Of a stretch of DNA of 64,000 nucleotides, positions 43,672 to 49,460 are shown in pieces. Both the position numbers and the translations under genes were made by a program. A model generated the notes under the pieces. The model ran no database searches. It was not told the origin of the DNA and saw only the letters and a list, made by a program, of their open reading frames with translations. Source of the DNA: Lacipirellula limnantheis (lineage in GTDB: Bacteria; Planctomycetota; Planctomycetia; Pirellulales; Lacipirellulaceae); contig NZ_CP036339.1 of NCBI RefSeq assembly GCF_007746075.1, positions 1,116,001-1,180,000 on the forward strand. The letters are read 5' to 3'. Numbering within the stretch: the stretch's first letter is position 1; each line of letters begins with the position of its first letter.

Positions 43672-44157
43672 TCAAATCAGGAGACTGAAGAAGGCCAGCA
43701 ATGCGGCCCCGATGGTGATCACGACACGCGATATTGCATGTCGGGGGCTGAAACTGCAAGCAAACATCGTGGACACGATAATCGAAGCGGCGACGATGAA
43801 CTCGATGAAGAGGACACGAGCCGTCGCGTGTTGTTGTGTTCGCACGACAAAGAAGGCGGCCAACACGGCCGTTCCCCCGAATACACCTCTCCAGAAGTTC
43901 TGATCGCACAGCTGCACAAACACGATGCTCGCCAGGTACATCGTGTAGGGAAAGAAGAACTGACGGTTGCCGGTCAGACGCGCGAGAACAACCACACTCA
44001 CGCTTGAAGCAATCAGGGCGATGCTGCTGGTTCGGCAGTCCGTAAAGGCGATGGGGACAATCGCGATCGCGCCTAGCACAGCCCATGGTGGGCCGCCGAT
44101 AAGCTGCATGGCGGCGAGCAACAACAGCGATGTTAGTGTGAATTCAGATTGTGGCAT
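43672..44157 (-). CDS. Integral membrane protein, unknown family
   Basis: 161 residues with about five hydrophobic helices (LTSLLLLAAMQLIGGPPWAV, SIALIASSVSVVVLARL, FFPYTMYLASIVFVQL, VFGGTAVLAAFFVV, FIEFIVAASIIVSTMFA). No family recognised. The IS5 copy inserted 12 bp beyond its stop codon, leaving the gene intact. It reads leftward, away from the MerR-type regulator region. Confidence 0.65.
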   Translation of the reverse strand: MPQSEFTLTSLLLLAAMQLIGGPPWAVLGAIAIVPIAFTDCRTSSIALIASSVSVVVLARLTGNRQFFFPYTMYLASIVFVQLCDQNFWRGVFGGTAVLAAFFVVRTQQHATARVLFIEFIVAASIIVSTMFACSFSPRHAISRVVITIGAALLAFFSLLI

Positions 44158-44169
44158 CGTCAGCCTTGT

Positions 44170-44310
44170 TTAATTCGGTTGGTCGCCATTACGAATTGTC
44201 AGATTGCTGATGCCCGCGAAACCGACGTCGAGTTCATTAAACGCGGCGTGGCCACCATTTATTTCCAATGTGCCGCTGCCACCAGCCATGTTGCCGAGGG
44301 TCACGTTTTT
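44170..44310 (-). pseudogene. Fragment of a beta-helix/PEP-CTERM-type surface protein
   Basis: The minus frame reads VTLGNMAGGSGTLEINGG then LDVGFAGISNLTIRNG, a repeat style (GxxGTLxIxGG ... VGxxGxGxLxIxNG) seen in secreted planctomycete autotransporter-like proteins. Only about 40 residues remain, without signal peptide or sorting signal. It is fused to unrelated sequence. Confidence 0.5.
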
Positions 44311-44339
44311 AGCGACGCATCGAAGCCGCGAACTTAGGG

Positions 44340-44663
44340 ACACACCGATCTTATGCAGCGACCCTCTCCGCAGTTTTCGGCAAGGCTTTGATGCCGCGAA
44401 CGATCGCCATGTCGACGCACAGCCGATCCAAATGAGTTGTGACGTCGATGAGCGTCGTTGAAAAGGATCTTCCATGCGCGGTTTTGTTGAGGACCGCCTT
44501 GACGTATTCGCCCAAGAGCACGATTCGCGCGACTGTTGTAATGCAGTGATTCGCTCTGCGGATCGCGGTAGGCGGTTAGCCATTGACTCAGGGCATGGAA
44601 AACTTCTTCATTTGTCGACTCACTTAGAACGCAAGAATGGCCGCGGTGTGGTAGTGGTAGTTT
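44340..44663 (-). other. Degraded coding sequence, origin unclear
   Basis: Minus-strand frames contain protein-like pieces in more than one frame: LSQWLTAYRDPQSESLHYN, RIRQGGPQQNRAWKILFN and LDRLCVDMAIVRGIKALPK. They look like remnants of one or two genes broken by frameshifts. I do not recognise the families. Confidence 0.35.
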
Positions 44664-45593
44664 CTATTTCGAAGGTAGTTTGGGGACCTGCCCGACTTCT
44701 GACCCATCGGACATATCGAACCCGTTGTGCTGCTCAACACTTGGCGTCAGTGAAGCCGCAAACGTTACGAGGTGCCGTAGAGTGTCACAGTACGCGGAAT
44801 AGGTCATTTGCTGCCTGATCTCTGCGGTCAGTGCACGTCCGCCCACGACGACTGCTGCACCGCTCTCTTTCGCTGCACAATACAGACCGGCATACTCGTC
44901 CAAAAACGCTGGAACGGATTCAATGCAGGAGACGCTAACCCAGAGCAAACGGGGGCGATTGTCGCGGACTGCTTCCGCGAGCGTGGTGGCAGGCAGCTGC
45001 GTACCGAGGGAGGTGGCCTGCCAGCCTAGCTCGCGCAGCACAATCTCTATCATCGCAGTCGGCAGTCGATACGGGTCGCATTCCAGCGTACCGCCGACTG
45101 CCGAGGGGGCTTCTGCATTGGGAGTCCGCATTGCCATGCGGAGCTCGTGCAGCATCTTCAAGCCAGTTTCGCAAGCACGTCGCTCGCGATAAATATTCAG
45201 TTCGCCGCACTGCCAGCGTTCACCAATGTCGTGCAAGGCAGGGGCAAGGACTCGATCGCAAATGTCGCAGGCGGATTGCCCGGCGAGGTACAGGTCGAAC
45301 ACGATCCGCCGGCACTGCTCTTCGTCCCCGGCAATCAGCGCCTCACGAATCTGATCGCGGGCCCTTTCAATCACTGTGGTTCCCTGTCCTGTGTTCGAGG
45401 GAAGCCCCAGAAGCTCGGGGCGAAGAAGGTGCTGCCCCGACTGTCTGAGGAACTGAAACACATCGTCGATTGCCAAGCGTCGATGTCCGCCCGCCGTGCG
45501 AACAGCGGTCAAAAGGCCCCGATCGCACCAGCGTTTGAGGGATGACTCGCTGACGCCGATGGCTTGAGCAACTTGCTTAGGAGAAACGAGCAT
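44664..45593 (-). CDS. MerR-type regulator with B12-binding-like domain (CarH/LitR relative)
   Basis: 309 residues. The N-terminal MerR HTH is SPKQVAQAIGVSESSLKRWC then TAGGHRRLAIDDVFQFL. A four-helix segment contains ERWQCGELNIYRERRACE, and a Rossmann-like cobalamin domain follows. Compared with light-sensing CarH, the W-x9-E-H signature is W-x9-E-R, and the DxHxxG loop is DPYRLP, so the His that ligates cobalt is Tyr. Classic adenosylcobalamin photochemistry is therefore doubtful; it may bind another ligand or act without one. It is divergent from a fasciclin gene, and operator-like repeats cover both promoters. Autorepression and repression of the neighbours are inferred. Confidence 0.8.
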   Translation of the reverse strand: MLVSPKQVAQAIGVSESSLKRWCDRGLLTAVRTAGGHRRLAIDDVFQFLRQSGQHLLRPELLGLPSNTGQGTTVIERARDQIREALIAGDEEQCRRIVFDLYLAGQSACDICDRVLAPALHDIGERWQCGELNIYRERRACETGLKMLHELRMAMRTPNAEAPSAVGGTLECDPYRLPTAMIEIVLRELGWQATSLGTQLPATTLAEAVRDNRPRLLWVSVSCIESVPAFLDEYAGLYCAAKESGAAVVVGGRALTAEIRQQMTYSAYCDTLRHLVTFAASLTPSVEQHNGFDMSDGSEVGQVPKLPSK

Positions 45594-45630
45594 ATCTACG
45601 GACGGCCCCAGTTCACCAAGAATCGCCTAA

Positions 45631-45650
45631 AGAACGCTTTGAACGAATTA
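45631..45650 (+). promoter_or_regulatory. Operator-like repeat, copy 1
   Basis: AGAACGCTTTGAACGAATTA. Identical in 19 of 20 positions to copy 3 (45811-45830). It contains two GAACG words one helical turn apart. It overlaps the -10 box of the regulator gene. Confidence 0.7.
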
Positions 45651-45675
45651 TATGCCTGGAGAAAGTCGCTGTCCA
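45647..45675 (-). promoter_or_regulatory. Promoter of the MerR/B12-like regulator
   Basis: On the minus strand TGGACA (45670-45675), a 17-bp spacer, then TATAAT (45647-45652): a near-consensus housekeeping promoter 54 bp upstream of the regulator's ATG. The -10 box overlaps operator copy 1, as expected for autorepression. Confidence 0.7.
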
Positions 45676-45751
45676 TTTGGCTGTTTCCCGAATTTATCTG
45701 CAAATTCTAAGTCCTTTACCCGCATTGAGTTCAGTCGTTCCGCTTCACTAA

Positions 45752-45770
45752 TTTGAATGATTTGAACGAA
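45752..45770 (+). promoter_or_regulatory. Operator-like repeat, copy 2 (diverged)
   Basis: TTTGAATGATTTGAACGAA keeps the TTTGAACGAA core and a second TTGAA-type word. It lies just upstream of the fasciclin promoter's -35 box. Confidence 0.55.
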
Positions 45771-45776
45771 TACCTA

Positions 45777-45804
45777 TTGATTGACGGGGCGGCCTGGGTA
45801 TAAA
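45777..45804 (+). promoter_or_regulatory. Promoter of the fasciclin-domain gene
   Basis: TTGATT (45777-45782), a 16-bp spacer, then TATAAA (45799-45804). Operator copy 3 starts 7 bp after the -10 box and should cover the transcription start. The 5' leader to ATG 45992 is about 180 nt. Confidence 0.55.
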
Positions 45805-45810
45805 TGAGCG

Positions 45811-45830
45811 AGAACGTTTTGAACGAATTA
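45811..45830 (+). promoter_or_regulatory. Operator-like repeat, copy 3
   Basis: AGAACGTTTTGAACGAATTA, near-identical to copy 1 and 180 bp from it in the same orientation. Position downstream of the -10 box fits a repressor site. Confidence 0.7.
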
Positions 45831-45991
45831 CTCGAGGTGGCCGGTTGCTGATCGATGGCCGAATCGGCTCTCCGTCCACAAAGGCGCTAACGCCACCCTG
45901 GGTGGCGGCGGCAGTTCCGATGAAGTTCGGCTCGTCGTTCGATTGCCCAGGCATGTTGATAACAGTCACTCAAGTTGAAAAGGAGCGTGTT

Positions 45992-46534
45992 ATGTCTTGT
46001 GCTTGGAAAAGCTCAGTTGTGTTCGCCGTCGTCGCCATGTTGTTGGCCAGCTCGTCTGCTGCCGTGGCCGGCGAGAAGTGTGCCAAAAGTTCTGTCACCG
46101 CAGTCAGTCATCAAAAGGAAGACAAGATGGATATCGTTGACACCGCTGTAGAAGCGGGCTCGTTTAAGACGCTGGTCGCCGCCGTGAAGGCCGCCGGACT
46201 AGTGGAAACGCTTAAGGGGAAGGGGCCGTTTACCGTTTTCGCACCCACCGATGAGGCCTTCGAGAAGTTACCCTCCGGCACTGTCGAGACGTTGCTCAAG
46301 CCGGAGAACAAGGACAAGTTAGTCGCGATCCTGACGTACCATGTGGTAGCCGGCAATGTGAAGGCTGCCGACGTCGTGAAGATCAAATCCGCGAAGACCG
46401 TCCAAGGCCAAACCGTCGCGATTGATGCCGCTGACGGCGTGAAGATCAACGACGCCAACGTCGTGAAGGCCGACATCGACTGTGGCAACGGCGTGATTCA
46501 CGTGATTGACGCCGTTCTGATTCCCAAGGAATAG
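45992..46534 (+). CDS. Secreted fasciclin (FAS1) domain protein
   Basis: 180 residues; AGGAG six bases before ATG 45992 decides this start. A signal peptide ([20 protein letters not shown]) is followed by one FAS1 domain: [58 protein letters not shown] and [15 protein letters not shown], with both H1 and H2 motifs well conserved. FAS1 proteins mediate adhesion or bind small ligands. In other bacteria this kind often sits in light or stress regulons, which fits the divergent CarH-like gene. Confidence 0.9.
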   Translation: MSCAWKSSVVFAVVAMLLASSSAAVAGEKCAKSSVTAVSHQKEDKMDIVDTAVEAGSFKTLVAAVKAAGLVETLKGKGPFTVFAPTDEAFEKLPSGTVETLLKPENKDKLVAILTYHVVAGNVKAADVVKIKSAKTVQGQTVAIDAADGVKINDANVVKADIDCGNGVIHVIDAVLIPKE

Positions 46535-46834
46535 TCCGTGTGATCCGAGTCACGGCTGTCGGACGTCTGCCAGCCGTGACTCTTTCTTCAATTCACTCAG
46601 TTCTCACATCGAAAATAGGCGTTAGCAGGCTGAGAGTTCGGCAAGTCCGAGGACAAGCTAAGTTCAAGCTTTCGTTAACAGTAGCCGCCGACAGGGACGC
46701 AGTTCGTTACTCGAACTGAGGCCTGGATGGTGCAACTGTTTGGATGACGCTTATTGCCCGCTGCACGTGATTCGATTCGCCTTCCTTATCGCTCATGGCT
46801 AGCTGACGAGCGACGTTAACATAGGAAATAAAGC
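46535..46834. other. Intergenic, terminator-like end
   Basis: Just after the fasciclin stop, 'gagtcacggctg' and 'cagccgtgactc' (46547-46580) form a perfect inverted repeat followed by TTTCTTC, a good terminator. The remainder holds no gene. Confidence 0.6.
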
Positions 46835-47014
46835 ATGAGGAGCGTCAAGACTGCGAAACTGCTGATTCTAGTCGCCGCTGGCTTGTCCTTCTTGTTCTCG
46901 ATCTACCTCTGGTTCTCCGTTGACAAGGACCAAGGCGCGTTCGTGGGACTCTGGGTGCCGTCCATATTGTCTTTCGGCGCCTTACTCACCAACGGCGGAG
47001 GACGGCATGAGTGA
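46835..47014 (+). CDS. Small two-helix membrane protein (59 aa)
   Basis: From ATG 46835 the protein has helices LLILVAAGLSFLFSIYLWF and GLWVPSILSFGALL joined by a charged turn (SVDKDQG), with a short His/Arg tail. The 3' end overlaps the next small gene by 8 bp. GAAATAAAGC precedes the start. Function unknown; the pairing suggests two subunits of a small membrane complex. Confidence 0.65.
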   Translation: MRSVKTAKLLILVAAGLSFLFSIYLWFSVDKDQGAFVGLWVPSILSFGALLTNGGGRHE

Positions 47015-47111
47015 TTGGATAATCTTTCTGGTCGGTTGTTTTGCGACCCTGCTGTGCGGAGTCGCGACTGCGATTCTGCTCTATGCGGTGGACAGCGATA
47101 CTAAAGATTAA
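47007..47111 (+). CDS. Very small membrane protein (34 aa)
   Basis: MSDWIIFLVGCFATLLCGVA and onward: one membrane helix with a short acidic tail (DSDTKD), the layout of small accessory subunits. CGGAGGACGGC precedes the ATG, an excellent ribosome site inside the previous gene. Overlapping start and shared topology support a real gene despite its size. Confidence 0.65.
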   Translation: MSDWIIFLVGCFATLLCGVATAILLYAVDSDTKD

Positions 47112-47199
47112 ATCGCAAGGCCTCTGACAGACATAAGTTTGACTTGAAGACAATTGCGGTGAACCAGGGAAGTGGCAGGGGACTGAAATGATGTTGTTA

Positions 47200-48119
47200 G
47201 AAGCAGTTTCAAAACCCTAAGTGATAGCTAAACAGTGAGGCTCTTTACTTCGTACCAGTGACCGACCAAGGAGGTTACTGATGTCGATTCGATCCCGCAA
47301 CGAACGGGCGGCGGCCCGCGCGGGGTCCAGGAAGGAGCCCCAACCGCAGCTCACTGACGAGCAATGGAAGTGGATTGCCGATTTATTCCCCGAGCCAGCT
47401 CCGTCGCCCCAGGGCGGTCGACCCCGCCGCGCTGCGCGCGAGTGCGTGGAGGGCATCTTGTGGGTGCTCCGCAGCGGCGCTCGGTGGCAGGACTTGCCAG
47501 CGCACTTTCCTTCTCCTCCGACCTGTTGGCGACGCTTCCAGGATTGGACCGAGTCTGGCGTCTGGACGAAGGCCTGGGCGAGGCTGCTGCGAATGCTCGA
47601 TCGCCAGGGACGCATCCAGTGGGACGAAGGGATTGCCGACGGAACATTCTCCTCGGCGAAAAAAGGGGGCTGTGCGTCGGCAAGACGAAGTGCGGCAAGG
47701 GAACCAAGACGATGGTCCTCACCGACGGTCGCGGCTTGCCCCTCGCGGCCGAAATCGCCAGCGCCAGTCCCCATGAACAGGCGCTGATCGAACCCCTCTT
47801 GGAGCAGCGCCTCCTTCCCAAGAAGCCTCGCCGGCTCCTCTACGACTTGGCCGCCGACAACGACGAGCTCCGAACCCGGCTGGCGCGCCGTCGCATCGAA
47901 CTGGTCTGCCCGCACCGGAAGAATCGCAAGAAGCCGTCCACTCAAGACGGCCGCAAGCTCCGGCGATATCGCCGACGCTGGAAGATCGAACGATCGATCA
48001 GCTGGCTCCAGAACTTCCGACGGATTGTCACCCGCTACGAGTATCACGCCAATCTCTTTCACGGATTCGTACAACTTGCCTGCCTCATGGTCGTCATGAG
48101 GAGGTTTTGAAACTGCTTC
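47200..48119 (+). mobile_element. IS5-family element inserted in csrA
   Basis: Inverted ends GAAGCAGTTTCAAAACC match perfectly (left from 47200; right to 48119). TA is duplicated on both sides (47198-47199, 48120-48121). Removing the element joins ATGATGTTGT-TA-CTGTCACGAAAG, a normal csrA start, so the target was csrA codon 4. The transposase is complete if a -1 shift occurs at its AAAAAAGGGGG run. Confidence 0.9.
47281..48110 (+). CDS. IS5-family transposase, two frames with slippery site
   Basis: Frame A (47281 on) has LTDEQWKWIADLFPEPAP, LWVLRSGARWQDLP and DEGIADGTFSSAKKGG. At AAAAAAGGGGG near 47661 a -1 shift leads into frame B: CGKGTKTMVLTDGRGLPL, ASASPHEQALIEPLLEQ and RYRRRWKIERSISWLQNFRR, the DDE Glu region. 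Both frames are otherwise intact, so the shift is probably programmed and the element possibly active. The stop (TGA 48108-48110) overlaps the TTG start of the rebuilt csrA. Confidence 0.85.
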
Positions 48120-48292
48120 TACTGTCACGAAAGGTCGGACAACAGATTAGGATCTCGGAAGATATCGTCGTCGTTGTTCGGGCAATCGAAGGCCGTCGAG
48201 TCAAGATTGGCATTGAAGCCCCCAAGGAAACTCAGGTGCTACGGGCAGAAATCGCGTTGCTTCCGACAGCGTCAAGGAGCGAAGCAGACTGA
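48107..48292 (+). CDS. csrA: CsrA translational regulator, 5' end rebuilt by IS
   Basis: The protein reads MKLLLLSRKVGQQIRISEDI, then VVVVRAIEGRRVKIGIEAPK and VLRAEI, a complete CsrA/RsmA RNA-binding dimer protein that controls translation by binding GGA in mRNA leaders. The original start (ATG 47188 or 47191) is separated by the IS5 element. The right inverted repeat supplies TTG plus Lys-Leu, so only the first codons changed. AGGAGG in the transposase end lies very close to TTG 48107; the next in-frame codons (CTG 48113) have better spacing. Expression by coupling to the transposase stop is plausible. Confidence 0.85.
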   Translation: MKLLLLSRKVGQQIRISEDIVVVVRAIEGRRVKIGIEAPKETQVLRAEIALLPTASRSEAD

Positions 48293-48379
48293 TTGACGAG
48301 CTTCCTACGAAGCACTTCGCGAATCGGCTGAATCAACATTAGAGGAGACTTTTAGGTAAACACTGAAATAAGTCTTTCC

Positions 48380-48862
48380 ATGAACCCCACCAAAAATGAT
48401 CTACCGGCCGAAAAGCGCGACGCTGCTATCAAGCTTCTCAACGCCTTGCTGGCTGACCTGATTGACCTACAACTTCAAGCGAAGCAGGCCCACTGGAACG
48501 TCAAGGGGCCGAACTTCATCGCCTTGCATGAGCTGTTTGATAGCGTCGCTGAAGAAGCTGAAGGGCTTGTGGATACAGTCGCTGAGAGAATAGCGGCCCT
48601 GGGGGGGCGAGCCGAGGGAACGATCGATGTCGTGGGCAAGCGATCTATGCTGGCTCCCTACCCCCTGGACATTACCAGTGGACAAGCTCACGTTGATGCT
48701 TTGTCCACTTCGATGGCGATGGTTGGTAAAGCAACACGCAGCGGCGTTAGTCAGGCTGCGGAAATCGGGGATGCCGGTACCGCGGACCTGTTCACCGAAG
48801 TGTCGAGAGGCATCGACAAGAAACTCTGGTTCGTGGAATCGCATCTGCAAGGCGATCGGTAA
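48380..48862 (+). CDS. dps: Dps-type DNA-protecting ferritin
   Basis: 160 residues. The Dps signature is present: LQAKQAHWNVKGPNFIALHE and then LFDSVAEEAEGLVDTVAERI, giving the His/His/Asp/Glu ferroxidase ligands shared between subunits. The rest (GRAEGTIDVVGKRSML, the last helix IDKKLWFVESHLQG) matches the four-helix bundle. It stores iron with peroxide as oxidant and shields DNA in stress. It precedes two small genes and the SDR gene on the same strand. Confidence 0.95.
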   Translation: MNPTKNDLPAEKRDAAIKLLNALLADLIDLQLQAKQAHWNVKGPNFIALHELFDSVAEEAEGLVDTVAERIAALGGRAEGTIDVVGKRSMLAPYPLDITSGQAHVDALSTSMAMVGKATRSGVSQAAEIGDAGTADLFTEVSRGIDKKLWFVESHLQGDR

Positions 48863-48987
48863 CGCTGACGGCACGGACAGCCGAGCGTCGCCATCTGGTC
48901 CGGCAAGCTGAGAAACTCGCGATTGATCGAAATGAACGTTGGTCGCATTGACCATTACCTTGCACTCACTCTTTCTAGGAGCTTTCA

Positions 48988-49197
48988 ATGTCCGCAGACC
49001 ACACGACCAACTGGCCAGACCTCGCGATGGGGCTGTACGAACGACTGACCGGCAAGAACGCGGAAATTTCGTACGAATTTGTCGATATGCACATCAAGAT
49101 CCCCAGCGGGACTGGTCCGCAGGCTGAGCACGCCGAATGGGTCTTGAGCGGGACGATGAAGATCCGCACCTCGGATCAGGGCCAAGCCCCAAACTGA
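48988..49197 (+). CDS. Conserved small protein next to Dps
   Basis: 69 residues; TAGGAG seven bases before ATG 48988. WPDLAMGLYERLTGKNAEIS then YEFVDMHIKIPSGTGP and HAEWVLSGTMKIRT suggest a small alpha-beta protein. I recall similar short proteins near stress genes in planctomycetes and proteobacteria, but no function. Its stop is 2 bp before the next likely start. Confidence 0.75.
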   Translation: MSADHTTNWPDLAMGLYERLTGKNAEISYEFVDMHIKIPSGTGPQAEHAEWVLSGTMKIRTSDQGQAPN

Positions 49198-49199
49198 GT

Positions 49200-49457
49200 T
49201 TGGTCGGCCGTCTACATGGTGACGTAGATGGTCGGCCGGTTAGTCTTGTCGCCGCGAACCGTGAATTGACGGTTGCCGCTGACAAGCTCAGGACATTGCT
49301 TACGTTGAGGCGCACATGGAGGGCAAGCCTGCTACCTCTCCAGGGCGTATTTGAGCGGGTCGGCATTCGTGTGCTGGTTCGATCGCGGTGGTTTGGTGTG
49401 AAGGAAGTGTTCCCTAAGCCCCACTATCTGATTGGTTTTTTACTCCCGCGCGGATGA
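49200..49457 (+). CDS. Probable small protein with TTG start, 85 aa
   Basis: The frame after the previous stop encodes DVDGRPVSLVAANRELTVAA, LLPLQGVFERVGIRVLVRSR and WFGVKEVFPKPHYLIGFLLP, with a strong alternating pattern and a natural end just before the SDR gene's ATG at 49461. No ATG is available; TTG 49200 directly after the previous stop would be reinitiated. No family recognised. Confidence 0.55.
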   Translation: MVGRLHGDVDGRPVSLVAANRELTVAADKLRTLLTLRRTWRASLLPLQGVFERVGIRVLVRSRWFGVKEVFPKPHYLIGFLLPRG

Positions 49458-49460
49458 ACC

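Noticed and set aside
45781..45804. TTGACG/TATAAA promoter
   Set aside because: The spacer would be only 12 bp; TTGATT at 45777 gives a workable 16 bp.
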